Assembly: GCA_964526635.1 (NCBI GenBank)
Contig: CAZGLR010000027.1
Coordinates: forward strand, 1 to 31,242
DNA from: CAZGLR01 sp964526635
Lineage (GTDB): Bacteria; Zixibacteria; MSB-5A5; GN15; JAAZOE01
Length of the DNA: 31,242 nucleotides
Direction: 5' to 3'
Numbering within the stretch: position 1 is the stretch's first letter; the number at the start of each line of letters is the position of its first letter. Positions 7,566-15,957 of the stretch are shown here, in pieces. The notes below the pieces were generated by a model. That model was not told where the DNA came from and ran no database searches. It saw only the letters and a list, made by a program, of their open reading frames with translations. Both the position numbers and the translations under genes were made by a program.

Positions 7566-8006
7566 ATGAAACTGATTAATGTCGACGCGTTGATCGGCGA
7601 GTTTGATCCCGAACGGCAGCTCTTTCACCTGACCGCCAGTGAACGGGTTTTCTGCAATACCTACGAAGACGGCGTGGCGCTATATGATTGGGTCATGGAT
7701 TGTCTGTCCAACTTTTTCGGCAACCGCAAAGGCTATTGGATCACTGATTACTCCAAAATCATAATCGATGTATCCCTGACCGCCAGATACGGCGATGCTA
7801 TGAAGCACTTAATCGATCGTTTTATCTTCCCGGGTGGAATTGCCCGTTATGGCCTCGACATCACGCGGATAACAGCCCGGATCAGTCATGAGACGAAACT
7901 TGGTGGCAATCCCAACCTGTTTGTAACCAAAGCTGAAGCCCTGGCCTATATTGATTCGCTCAGGCTGGAATCAAGACTGCCCTGCAGCCCTGCGCCCAAG
8001 ACATAA
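7566..8006 (+). CDS. Uncharacterised small protein, tandem paralog 1
   Basis: A 146-aa soluble protein with no signal peptide or membrane segment. I do not recognise the family. It is clearly homologous to the next gene: shared blocks include HxTAS near 22-26, EDG, a WV(x)nLS(x)2F helix, GYxITDY, the GIARYGLxITRITA block (about 92-105), HE, GGNPNLF(x)TK and EAL(x)YIDSL at the C-terminus. Alternating strands and helices of this length would suit a small alpha/beta fold such as a STAS-like domain, but that is a guess. The ATG follows GAGAAGAAAAC. It lies 124 nt after recA, beyond a hairpin, so it is probably transcribed separately. This copy carries a Cys in its FCNTYEDG stretch that the second lacks. 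Confidence 0.7.
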   Translation: MKLINVDALIGEFDPERQLFHLTASERVFCNTYEDGVALYDWVMDCLSNFFGNRKGYWITDYSKIIIDVSLTARYGDAMKHLIDRFIFPGGIARYGLDITRITARISHETKLGGNPNLFVTKAEALAYIDSLRLESRLPCSPAPKT

Positions 8007-8088
8007 TTGTCTCTCTTGCTTAACTTTATACTGAACTTACCGATAATAACAGGGTGAACCAAATAGCCGTAGTTAAAAGGGGAAACTG

Positions 8089-8526
8089 ATGGAACAACAG
8101 CCGTTTGACGTCAATGATTTGATCGTAGAATATGATTCCGAACGACATCTGGTCCATGTTACCGCCAGTCGGCCCCTTTCAATTGCCACAGCAGAGGATG
8201 GTTACGCCATGAGTAACTGGGTCAAAGCCCGACTATCCGGGTATTTTGCAGAACGGCGCGGCTATATGATTACTGACTACACCAGGATAAGTATCGAGCC
8301 ATCGCTGATAAAGGTCTATATTGAAGAAATGGGCGATATCATACGGAAGTTTCTTCTTCCCAATGGCATCGCTCGCTACGGTCTTGAAATTACCCGCATC
8401 ACCGCCAAGCTGGGGCATGAAATTGAAATCGGGGGAAATCCCAATCTGTTTATCACCAAAGTGGAAGCACTTGAGTATATTGATTCTTTGATTATAAAAA
8501 ACGTGGCTGCCGGCGCCGCAAAATGA
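8089..8526 (+). CDS. Uncharacterised small protein, tandem paralog 2
   Basis: A 145-aa paralog of the preceding gene, identical at roughly half of aligned positions by eye and gap-free over nearly the whole length. The strongest conservation is in GIARYGLEITRITA, GGNPNLFITK and ALEYIDSL, which probably mark the functional surface. A strong ribosome site (AAAAGGGGAAACTG) precedes the ATG, stronger than in the first copy. Function is unknown. The moderate divergence says the duplication is old and both copies have been retained, for instance as a heterodimer or as two specialised forms. A GC-rich hairpin separates it from the convergent pyrF gene. Confidence 0.7.
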   Translation: MEQQPFDVNDLIVEYDSERHLVHVTASRPLSIATAEDGYAMSNWVKARLSGYFAERRGYMITDYTRISIEPSLIKVYIEEMGDIIRKFLLPNGIARYGLEITRITAKLGHEIEIGGNPNLFITKVEALEYIDSLIIKNVAAGAAK

Positions 8527-8531
8527 CTTTC

Positions 8532-8552
8532 CCGGCCGGTCTACGGGGCCGG
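8532..8552. terminator. Hairpin between convergent paralog 2 and pyrF
   Basis: CCGGCC (8532-8537) and GGCCGG (8547-8552) form a 6-bp GC stem that overlaps the pyrF stop codon. It lacks a T-run on either strand, so a terminator role is only suggested by position. Confidence 0.3.
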
Positions 8553-9371
8553 CTGTACGCCCTTATTGAATGATGCTATCTGGTGGTTTAGCTCGTGGAT
8601 TGCCTTGCGGGCGGCTTCGTCAAAATCCGGTCCGCTCGAAGCATAGAGAACCGACCGTGAGACATTGATTATTGCCGGTTTGCGGAAACCATCGGTTCCC
8701 CCGACGGCGGCCTTTTCCAGGTCACCACCCTGGGCGCCGACTCCGGGAATGAGAAGCGGCATGTCCTCGGCTACTTTCCGCAGTTCAATCAACTGCTCCG
8801 GGTGGGTTGCTCCGACCACCAATCCGCAATTGTTACTCTTGTTCCATGATACTACCTGGCGGGCTACATGGCGATACAATGGTTTCCCGGCGATTTCCTG
8901 CCGTTGAAAATCACGGGCGCCGGGATTCGAGGTCAGGCACAGCACGAAAGCGCCCCGTTCCTTGTCGAGAATAAACGGCCGCACCGAGTCGTATCCCATG
9001 TAGGGGTTAATTGTAACCCAATCGGCGCCATAGATTTCAAACATCGCTCTGGCATAAAACTCGGCGGTGTTACCAATATCCCCGCGTTTGCCATCGAGAA
9101 TAATTACCCGGTTATCCGGGATGCGCTTGCATACCAGCTTGAGTAACGAAAGGCCATCCGGACCGAACGCTTCATAGAAACCGAGATTCGGTTTGTAGGC
9201 ACAGACGATATCCTGGGTGGCATCGATTATCCGGTCAGCGAACTGATACATACCTTTGAGGGAATCGCGATATAGCTCGGGGAGTTTTCGCGGATCAAAA
9301 TCAAGGCCAACGCAAATCATCGATCCCGATGATTGCACACTCTGCTGTATCTTCTTCACGGCACCGGTCAT
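8541..9371 (-). CDS. pyrF: Orotidine 5'-phosphate decarboxylase
   Basis: A 276-aa enzyme that decarboxylates OMP to UMP, the last step of de novo UMP synthesis. The catalytic block D93-G-K95-R-G-D98-I-G-N-T is present, with K60 in AYKPNLGFYEAFG and the phosphate-binding PGVGAQGGD segment near the C-terminus. The length and wording fit the longer type-2 (mycobacterial-like) PyrF group. The start overlaps the pyrD stop as ATGA, so it is translationally coupled and last in a pyrK-pyrD-pyrF cluster. Confidence 0.95.
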   Translation of the reverse strand: MTGAVKKIQQSVQSSGSMICVGLDFDPRKLPELYRDSLKGMYQFADRIIDATQDIVCAYKPNLGFYEAFGPDGLSLLKLVCKRIPDNRVIILDGKRGDIGNTAEFYARAMFEIYGADWVTINPYMGYDSVRPFILDKERGAFVLCLTSNPGARDFQRQEIAGKPLYRHVARQVVSWNKSNNCGLVVGATHPEQLIELRKVAEDMPLLIPGVGAQGGDLEKAAVGGTDGFRKPAIINVSRSVLYASSGPDFDEAARKAIHELNHQIASFNKGVQPAP

Positions 9372-10285
9372 GCCGTCTCTACCTTCCCGACCAGTTCGGC
9401 TATGGATTCGATACCGGTAGTATCGAGGTAATCCTGCAGACCATCGATAGTGCTCATGGTCACATCACTGTCGATAAAATTGGCCGTGCCGATCTGCAGC
9501 CCCAGCGCGCCGGCCAGGTGAAACTCGACCGCATCACGCCAATTAGAAATGCCCCCGATGCCGATAATCGGGATATCAACAGCCCGATATGTTTTATACA
9601 CCATCGCCACCGCCACCGGCCGGATGGCCGGACCCGATAATCCCCCGGTTGTGTTGGATAAACACGGTTTGCGGGTGGTGATGTCAATCGCCATACCGAC
9701 CAGGGTGTTGATCAGCGAAACCGCCTGGGCGCCGCCGTCTTTGGCCGCCTGGGCCATCTGAACAATCGAGGTTACATTCGGGGATAACTTGGCGATGAGG
9801 GGACGGTCATTGACTTCACGGACGGCCTGAATCACCCGCACCATCATGTCATAATTGGTCCCGAACTCCATACCGCCCTCATTGACATTGGGACAGGAGA
9901 CATTCAGCTCAATCATGTCGTAACCATCAGTTTTTTGCAACAGACGGCATATGTCGACATATTCATCGATACTTGAACCGGCGACGTTGACGATGATCCG
10001 TGTTTTGAGTTTTTTTAAAAATGGTATTTTTTCATCGATAAAGCGATGCACCCCGACATTGGCCAGACCGATGGCATTGAGCATCCCGGCTGCGGTTTCG
10101 CAGGTTCGCGGCGGCGGATGTCCGGCCCGTTCTTTTAGTGTTATGGACTTGGTGACGATCCCGCCGAGGGCGTCGAGGTCGATCAGATCCTGAAATTCTT
10201 CGGCATATCCAAATGTCCCCGAAGCCACCATCACCGGATTTTTGAACGTGACTCCGCCGATTTCTATGTCGAGTCGAGCACTCAA
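9368..10285 (-). CDS. pyrD: Dihydroorotate dehydrogenase B, catalytic subunit
   Basis: An FMN enzyme of 305 aa that oxidises dihydroorotate to orotate. Visible features are the N-terminal GGVTFKNPVMVASGTFGY, the active-site ELNVSCPNVNEGG with the class 1B catalytic Cys, AKLSPNVT, and the FMN-phosphate region IIGIGGISNWRDA near the C-terminus. I favour a TTG start at 10285, which overlaps the pyrK stop as TTGA and follows AGGTGG. An upstream GTG at 10327 would add 14 residues unlike the family. The adjacent pyrK makes this the class 1B heterotetramer that passes electrons to NAD+. Confidence 0.93.
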   Translation of the reverse strand: MSARLDIEIGGVTFKNPVMVASGTFGYAEEFQDLIDLDALGGIVTKSITLKERAGHPPPRTCETAAGMLNAIGLANVGVHRFIDEKIPFLKKLKTRIIVNVAGSSIDEYVDICRLLQKTDGYDMIELNVSCPNVNEGGMEFGTNYDMMVRVIQAVREVNDRPLIAKLSPNVTSIVQMAQAAKDGGAQAVSLINTLVGMAIDITTRKPCLSNTTGGLSGPAIRPVAVAMVYKTYRAVDIPIIGIGGISNWRDAVEFHLAGALGLQIGTANFIDSDVTMSTIDGLQDYLDTTGIESIAELVGKVETA

Positions 10286-11091
10286 ATCTCCACCTCGCCG
10301 ATTGGAAACACCGGGCCGTCGTGACACACCCGGACATACGTTCCGGGGAAACGCAGCGATCGCTTGATGCAGCCGAGACAGACACCGATCCCGCAGGGCA
10401 TCGGGGCTTCCAGTGACACTTCGCCGGACATATTCACCTGCAGGACAAAGTCCTGCACTTCCCGCAGCATCGGCTCCGGACCGCAGGAGTAGATCATTGT
10501 CATATCTGCGTCAAGGCTGATCGTGTGCATCGACGCCGACTCGGTTACCAGGCCGTGAAATCCATACGATCCGTCGTCGGTACAGGGATAGAAATCGACG
10601 TTCAGGTTGCGGATACGTTGTATATCAACCAGGTCACCGCGTGTTCGGCCGCCGTAAAAAAACAAAATTTTGCGGGGGTTGTAACCATTGGCGATCAAAT
10701 ATGCCGCCAGATAATACAGCGGCGGAAATCCCACGCCGCCGGCGATCATGACGATTGTCTGATCCCGGCCGGGAAGTGAGAAACCCCTGCCCAATGGCGC
10801 AATAAAGTCAACTTTGTCACCGGGGGTAAGTTTGGCCAGCAGGGTTGTCCCTCGCCCGAAGACGCGATATATAAATTCCATCCGGCCGTGCTCGGCGTCG
10901 TAGCCGGCGATCGAAAAAGCCCGGCGAAAATATGGATCGAGGCTCGGGGCGGTCTTGATATGCGCAAATTGCCCCGGGAGAATGTCGCGGGATGCCTGAT
11001 AGCCCTCGACGGTCAGGCGAAAATATAACCCCATTTCGTCAAGTTGTTCATTGGCTGTCACCGTACCCAGTTGCGGTTTTGTTTTGATCAT
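10282..11091 (-). CDS. pyrK: Dihydroorotate dehydrogenase B, electron transfer subunit
   Basis: A 269-aa FAD and [2Fe-2S] subunit that carries electrons from PyrD to NAD+. It has an FAD-binding beta-barrel with the RRAFSIAG motif (57-63), an NAD-binding half starting at IAGGVGFPPLYYLA, and the C-terminal cluster ligands C233, C238, C241 and C256 in CGIGVCLGC and VCHDGPVF. The ATG follows the TAG of the large lipoprotein gene with no gap, an unexpected coupling of an envelope gene with nucleotide synthesis. Confidence 0.95.
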   Translation of the reverse strand: MIKTKPQLGTVTANEQLDEMGLYFRLTVEGYQASRDILPGQFAHIKTAPSLDPYFRRAFSIAGYDAEHGRMEFIYRVFGRGTTLLAKLTPGDKVDFIAPLGRGFSLPGRDQTIVMIAGGVGFPPLYYLAAYLIANGYNPRKILFFYGGRTRGDLVDIQRIRNLNVDFYPCTDDGSYGFHGLVTESASMHTISLDADMTMIYSCGPEPMLREVQDFVLQVNMSGEVSLEAPMPCGIGVCLGCIKRSLRFPGTYVRVCHDGPVFPIGEVEI

Positions 11092-14000
11092 CTATCGTCT
11101 CAACTCAGATGGTACACGAACCTCTTTCACATAGTAAAACCAGGAATCGTAGTACTGTGTCTCGATCTTTCCGGGATCGAATTTTGTATTTTTTATGACC
11201 TCGTCCAGATGTTCGTTAAGTTCCGGGCATTCTGAGGGGTTCATATACTGATAATCCGCCACTTCGCCGGTAAAGTCAATCCTAACCTGAAAATAAAAAT
11301 CGCCCTCAAGGCCATAGGTTGTGTTGCCGTAGGCCAGACATTCGATGGGGTATTCAAACGGAATCTCCTCGGCGCGGAAATATTCTCTAGCCGGCAGGAG
11401 GGTATCATTTTCGCGGATGATGAACTTCGAGATTGTGCTGGTAACAAAATCGAGGCTGTCAGCGGCGAAGGGATCATCGGCGGCATCTTCCTGAACCGAA
11501 TCATCTTCAGCGGCGCCTTCCTGCTCCTGCTGCTGTGGCTGCTGGCGTTGTTGCTCCTGTTGAATCTGGCGCTGGATGGCCGAAGATGGCCGAATATTAT
11601 ACTCATCGCCGATGGCCAGAGCGTATTCGGAGGTCGGGAATGAATCGACAAACGTCTTATACATTTCGATCAGGGATGAATCGCCCGGCGCGAGGTAGGT
11701 ATCGTACAGTTGCAGAAGCACATATTGCGACTTGACCCGATATCGCGAATACGGAAAATTGTCCATGATATAGCGATAAAACAGCTGAGCGGTATCCAGC
11801 ATGGCATACTGGGTCTGGTTATATTTTTCACGCGCGCTGTCGAGTGCGGCTTCCCAGTAATCGGTAAAAGAGAGCGTAACCTGCTGTGCCGTATCAGCGG
11901 CAAGTTGCTCAGCCGTCATCCAGAGCGAATCCAGGACCAGAAGCGAATCAAGCGACAACACAGAATCGGGGGGCATATCGGCCAGCGCCATCCAGGTTGA
12001 ATCAACCGTCAGACTGCTGTCAAGAACAAGCACCGAGTCGGCACGATAGCTGGAATCAACGACCAGCGTCGAATCCAGAGTCAGCGCATCAGCCTCGCCA
12101 GTGGTATCCACGGTCCAGATGAAGGTCGTTTCAATAAGGGAATCCAGTATCCAGGTGCTGTCGATTGCCCAGATCGAGTCAAGAATCCACATTGAATCGG
12201 TCGCCTGGACGATCGTATCGACAATCCAGGTAGAATCTACCAGATAGGTTGTATCGGTGACGATGGTCGAATCCAGGGTCAGGAGACTGTCTATTTCAAG
12301 AAAATCGACTTCTTCACGGGTACTGTCGACACTCAGGGTTGAATCAAGACGCCGCACGGTTGTCGTCGTAATCAACGAGTCAACCTGCCACTGACCGGGA
12401 CGGACCTCGATGGAATCCAGCCGATATGTCGTATCTTTGGCCCATACCGAATCTTTGGTCCAGATTGAATCCAAGACCATGACAGTATCCATCCACGCGG
12501 TCGAATCGAAGGCCCAGAGTGAATCCAGGCGCCATCGCCGGTCGGTTTCTATGGTCGTATCAGCCGCCAGCATCGAATCGATGCGATCTTCATTCAGAAT
12601 AGTCCAGATTGAATCGACTGTCCAAAGCGTATCCAGGACCAGAATAGTGTCGGCCCGCGGTTCGTCGTCGTCTTTGACGGTACCGGTATCGGAAACCTGA
12701 GCCGTATCGGCGCCCAGTTCCAGATCGGCCGACTCGAGATCACCGCTGTCTTTGCCGTCAGTCGATGATTCCTCCTCAAGGGAATCGACTACTGCCAGGG
12801 AATCTTCCAGAGCACGGATAGAGTCTCTGACCACACGAATTGAGTCATATACCGCCTTCAATGAATCCACGACCATCGACATGTAGTACCGGGTCGAATC
12901 GAGGGTCTCGAATTGTTCGCGATATGCCTCTGCACGAGCGAAAGTGACGGCGGCATACCCGCTGTCGGCGACCGTACCGGACAGTCCGAGTTCATCGATC
13001 GCCAGTTTGGCCTCATCTCGCGTGCCATACCGTTTCAGCAACACCCGCATAAGGCTGTCCGAGGCCGCAGTGTCGCCATATTCATTGCGATAAATATAGG
13101 CCAGCGATATAATCCCCTGCGGTGCAAATTTCGATTGCGGATAGTCATCGATCATGCCGCTGAAGGTCTGCATCGCAGAATCCGGCTTTTCGAGGTCGAA
13201 ATAGAAAAGCTCACCCAATAAAAACTGGTTTTCGGCGATTTCATCGATAACCTGTTGCTCCACTTCGACCGTATCGGCGAGGGTATCAGCACCCTCCGCC
13301 TGCTGATATTGAGCCAGCAGGGTTAATCGCGACGCCCGCCGGGTGGCGTCTTCATTAATCGGCGCTGTTTTCTTCTCATTTCGGGCGTCCTGATAGGCCT
13401 CACGCGCCTTTTCGTAATCCTCGATATCATACTGGTAGATCAGACCCAGCCGATAATAAGCAATGGCGGCGGCATCGGTCCCCGGATTATTCTTGATAAT
13501 TTCTTCGTAGGTGGCTATTGCCGATTCGAGATCATAATCCCATTCATACCCCTCGGCCATCATCAGACGGATAGCGTGCAGGGAATCATAGTACAAATCA
13601 TCGCCAGCCATATCCTGCAGCCGTTCGACACCATCGTTGAACCGGTTCCGATAAAAGTCACATTCGGCCATCCGGGTCACGATACTGTAGAACTGCAGTG
13701 TATCGGGATTATTATCCAGAGCTTCCTGGTATTTTTGAAAAGCCGAATCAAACTGGAACCGATCGAAATAGCCATCGCCCATGAAGGTCAGTGCTCGCAG
13801 ACGGTCGGTCTGATTACCCAGCGAATCGATCAGTGATTTGAAATAGATATTGGCGGTTTCGTAATCGTTGATTTTGAAGTAGAACTGGCCCAGCGAACGG
13901 GCAGCCTCGGTTTTGCGCTCGCGGCTGGGATCGTCCTGAAAGATCTCCTCGAACAAGACAATCGCTTCGGTTTCGTCTTCGATTTCCATCTTGGCCTTGG

Positions 14001-14373
14001 CATACATCAGCCGCGATTCCGGTACAAACCTGGATTCCGGATAATTGGCAAAGAGCTCCTGGAATTTGCGGGTCGATTTATCGAATTCACCGAGATGATA
14101 ATACGAGGTCCCGATATAATACAGGCAGTCATCCACCCAGTCGGAATTGGGGTGCCGTTCCAGTACCCGCGAGGCCTTGGTGATTGTCGTATTATACTGC
14201 TGGATTTCGGAGCCCCTGGCTTCGTCGCGGCCCTCTTTGTCGCGGCTTCGCTCCGCACCGTGGAAGTTTTTCTTGATATTATGAATCGTATTGAAATACA
14301 GGCATGAACAGGAGCTGAACGTAAAGACCACGAACAGGGCCAGCACGAGAGGTATGGCTTTTTTGGGAATCAC
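11092..14373 (-). CDS. Large TPR lipoprotein with Asp-Ser hexapeptide repeats and TonB-like C-terminal domain
   Basis: A 1093-aa predicted lipoprotein of unknown function. Order of parts: a signal peptide with hydrophobic VLALFVVFTF and lipobox Cys22 (SSCSC); TPR-like repeats over about 45-480, BamD/YbgF-like in style (YYHLGEFDKSTRKFQELFANYP); a coiled-coil stretch 492-534 with Asp-Ser every seven residues; an acidic linker; a hexapeptide region 575-819 with Asp at every sixth position and consensus D-S/T-x-W/L-x-hydrophobic; another helical TPR-like piece at about 830-920; a Gln-rich acidic linker (about 930-960); and about 100 C-terminal residues resembling a TonB C-terminal domain (LEGDFYFQVRIDFTGEV, then NTKFDPG). 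GTG start, with GGAG upstream, 3 nt after the radical SAM stop. A PorW/SprE-like relationship is conceivable for the TPR part but unproven. Confidence 0.85.
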   Translation of the reverse strand: MIPKKAIPLVLALFVVFTFSSCSCLYFNTIHNIKKNFHGAERSRDKEGRDEARGSEIQQYNTTITKASRVLERHPNSDWVDDCLYYIGTSYYHLGEFDKSTRKFQELFANYPESRFVPESRLMYAKAKMEIEDETEAIVLFEEIFQDDPSRERKTEAARSLGQFYFKINDYETANIYFKSLIDSLGNQTDRLRALTFMGDGYFDRFQFDSAFQKYQEALDNNPDTLQFYSIVTRMAECDFYRNRFNDGVERLQDMAGDDLYYDSLHAIRLMMAEGYEWDYDLESAIATYEEIIKNNPGTDAAAIAYYRLGLIYQYDIEDYEKAREAYQDARNEKKTAPINEDATRRASRLTLLAQYQQAEGADTLADTVEVEQQVIDEIAENQFLLGELFYFDLEKPDSAMQTFSGMIDDYPQSKFAPQGIISLAYIYRNEYGDTAASDSLMRVLLKRYGTRDEAKLAIDELGLSGTVADSGYAAVTFARAEAYREQFETLDSTRYYMSMVVDSLKAVYDSIRVVRDSIRALEDSLAVVDSLEEESSTDGKDSGDLESADLELGADTAQVSDTGTVKDDDEPRADTILVLDTLWTVDSIWTILNEDRIDSMLAADTTIETDRRWRLDSLWAFDSTAWMDTVMVLDSIWTKDSVWAKDTTYRLDSIEVRPGQWQVDSLITTTTVRRLDSTLSVDSTREEVDFLEIDSLLTLDSTIVTDTTYLVDSTWIVDTIVQATDSMWILDSIWAIDSTWILDSLIETTFIWTVDTTGEADALTLDSTLVVDSSYRADSVLVLDSSLTVDSTWMALADMPPDSVLSLDSLLVLDSLWMTAEQLAADTAQQVTLSFTDYWEAALDSAREKYNQTQYAMLDTAQLFYRYIMDNFPYSRYRVKSQYVLLQLYDTYLAPGDSSLIEMYKTFVDSFPTSEYALAIGDEYNIRPSSAIQRQIQQEQQRQQPQQQEQEGAAEDDSVQEDAADDPFAADSLDFVTSTISKFIIRENDTLLPAREYFRAEEIPFEYPIECLAYGNTTYGLEGDFYFQVRIDFTGEVADYQYMNPSECPELNEHLDEVIKNTKFDPGKIETQYYDSWFYYVKEVRVPSELRR
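11914..12651 (-). repeat. Hexapeptide Asp-Ser repeat region in the TPR lipoprotein
   Basis: Residues 575-820 of the lipoprotein. Counting residues, Asp falls at 575, 581, 587, 599, 605, 611, 617, 623, 629, 635, 641, 647, 653, 665, 677 and 683 without loss of phase. After a small shift it recurs at 695, 701, 707, 713, 719, then 726, 732, 738, 744, 756, and finally 767, 773, 779, 785, 791, 803, 809, 815. The residue after Asp is almost always Ser or Thr, and Trp, Leu, Tyr or Val often follows two positions later. The DNA is degenerate, so the repeat is kept by selection on protein, not by recent slippage. Confidence 0.9.
12772..12867 (-). repeat. Heptad Asp-Ser coiled-coil segment
   Basis: Residues 503-534 of the lipoprotein: Asp-Ser pairs at 503, 510, 517, 524 and 530, with DSIRVVR and DSIRALE type heptads. 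Spacing of seven and charged or leucine positions fit an alpha-helical coiled coil, unlike the six-residue spacing that follows. Confidence 0.75.
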
Positions 14374-14376
14374 CCG

Positions 14377-15276
14377 CTACTCCATCTCCTGAATGAAACC
14401 GTTTTGCAACCCTGAATTATAGAACATCCTTACTGCCATGTCAAACTCCTGTTTTGTGATACGGCGATTCAACCCCTCATGCTCCATCGCCCGATACGCC
14501 GGGAAATACTGGCTCATCAGGCTCACGCAGACATCGGGTGAAATTTCATCGGCCAGAAATTTAAAAATCTCTCCGGATCCGGACTGGCCGTCGGGCAAAA
14601 CCAAGTGGCGGATGATCAATCCACGCCTGGCCAGACCATCGGCATCGCATTCAAGATTTCCCACCTGACGATACATTTCGGCAACAGCCGCCCGGTTCAC
14701 TTCATTATACCGTCGGGCTCCGCTGCAGTTGCGGGCAATTGTGTTGTCGCTGTAGCGCATATCGGCCAGATAGATGTCGAACAATCCCTCCAGAGCCTTC
14801 AGAGTTTCGACTTTCTGCCAGCCGGAGCTGTTGCAAACCAACGGGATACTCAGGCCGCTATCGAGCGCAAGACCGGCAGCCGCTGCGATATGACCGAAAA
14901 AATGGTCCGGGGTGACGAAATTGATATTATGCGCCCCCCGCTTTTGCAGACGGAGCATCGCCTCGGCCAGCTCTTCGATAGTCATTTCTGAACCGACCAT
15001 CTGCTGACTGATCGGATAATTCTGGCAGTAGAGGCAATGCTGGGAGCAGCCTGAGAGGAAAATCGTCCCGGAACCGCGAAATCCGGAGATGGGCGGCTCC
15101 TCGCCATGATGCAGATTACAACTGGCGACACGAACCGCATCGCCGACACCGCATTGTCCCCGATCGTCGCCGGTACGGTCGACACGGCATTCCTGCGGAC
15201 ACAGGCAACAGGCTGTCAGCGATGTCATGAGACAATCGCCGACAGCTTTTAATCTGGTTGAATCGATAAACGGCAT
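14377..15276 (-). CDS. Radical SAM protein, PflX-like (pyruvate formate-lyase-activating enzyme-related)
   Basis: A 299-aa radical S-adenosylmethionine protein. The [4Fe-4S]/SAM motif C77-x3-C81-x2-C84 lies in SGCSQHCLYCQN. An N-terminal Cys-rich segment (CCLCPQEC and GQCGVG, about 23-45) could hold another metal site and is typical of the PflX (COG1313) group. Members of this group lack an assigned substrate in most bacteria; no glycyl radical enzyme is encoded in this window. The ATG at 15276 has a weak ribosome site, and an ATG at 15228 (MTSLTACC, 283 aa) begins closer to the usual family N-terminus. The stop is 3 nt from the lipoprotein GTG start. Confidence 0.82.
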   Translation of the reverse strand: MPFIDSTRLKAVGDCLMTSLTACCLCPQECRVDRTGDDRGQCGVGDAVRVASCNLHHGEEPPISGFRGSGTIFLSGCSQHCLYCQNYPISQQMVGSEMTIEELAEAMLRLQKRGAHNINFVTPDHFFGHIAAAAGLALDSGLSIPLVCNSSGWQKVETLKALEGLFDIYLADMRYSDNTIARNCSGARRYNEVNRAAVAEMYRQVGNLECDADGLARRGLIIRHLVLPDGQSGSGEIFKFLADEISPDVCVSLMSQYFPAYRAMEHEGLNRRITKQEFDMAVRMFYNSGLQNGFIQEME

Positions 15277-15333
15277 TGATGGTTATCGGCTGTTTCCGTA
15301 CGTCAGATCATTCCGTTTGTTATACAACCGAAA

Positions 15334-15918
15334 TCAATAATGGCTCACATGGCGCATACAGTCGACCAGGAAATCGGCGTCGAGTTCAATACGCTCATCG
15401 GAGGCCTTGATCAGCTCCGATGATGCCTGCGGCTTCTGGCCATGGGCCAGATGTGTCACCACGCCAAAGGACTTAACCATACGAATCGCCGGCACATAGT
15501 CGCCATCGGGTGCCAGCAGCACCAGGTGCTGGATAATACCGCGGGCAGCCAGTTCCATCATGTGTGAGGCCAGCATGACATCCACGCCCTTTTGCTGATA
15601 CGTAAAGGAGCCATCGTCATTGATAATCCGCTGCGTTCGGCCAAGATAGACATCGAAACGCGGCAAATGCTCGAGTCGGGTGAAAAAGCCCTGTTTCTTC
15701 TTCCACATCTCCTCTTCCTGTGGGGACGGATCCTTGCCGATCCACGGCAGCGCATGATAATAATAGGTTCGCAAAAGGTGGATATCGCCTTCGGATGTCG
15801 ATACCACCGTATTGACCAGCTTGTTCACCAGCTTGGAATAATCGACCGCCGGCGAACTGTGTTCTTCAGCCAGCATTCGCTCCAAATAAGCGCCATCAAT
15901 CTGAACTGCAACGCGCAT
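15334..15918 (-). CDS. NYN domain protein (LabA/DUF88-like PIN-fold, putative RNase)
   Basis: A 194-aa protein made of one NYN domain, a PIN-like nuclease fold. The acidic residues expected for the metal site are visible: D8 in VQIDGAYL, D113 in QKGVDVMLASHM, and D138 and D140 in APDGDYVPAI. Family members are often RNases acting on tRNA, rRNA or mRNA, but the target here cannot be told from sequence. AAAGGAGA precedes the ATG by a good distance. This ribosome site forms the 3' arm of a small inverted repeat, so its access may be modulated. It lies between the PfkB kinase and radical SAM genes on the same strand. Confidence 0.85.
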   Translation of the reverse strand: MRVAVQIDGAYLERMLAEEHSSPAVDYSKLVNKLVNTVVSTSEGDIHLLRTYYYHALPWIGKDPSPQEEEMWKKKQGFFTRLEHLPRFDVYLGRTQRIINDDGSFTYQQKGVDVMLASHMMELAARGIIQHLVLLAPDGDYVPAIRMVKSFGVVTHLAHGQKPQASSELIKASDERIELDADFLVDCMRHVSHY

Positions 15919-15929
15919 GGTATGATTCT

Positions 15930-15945
15930 CCTTTATTAGTAAAGG
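15930..15945 (-). promoter_or_regulatory. Small hairpin overlapping the NYN gene ribosome binding site
   Basis: On the minus strand CCTTTA (15945-15940), a 4-nt loop and TAAAGG (15935-15930) are perfectly complementary, and the 3' arm is part of the Shine-Dalgarno AAAGGAG. Only six pairs, four of them A-U, so its stability is modest. Confidence 0.35.
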
Positions 15946-15957
15946 TTATTAATGACG

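Noticed and set aside
11914..12651. Possible CRISPR array or DNA tandem repeat
   Set aside because: The GAATCC-like words repeat every 18 nt in step with codons but are degenerate, with no constant repeat-spacer units; they encode the Asp-Ser hexapeptide.
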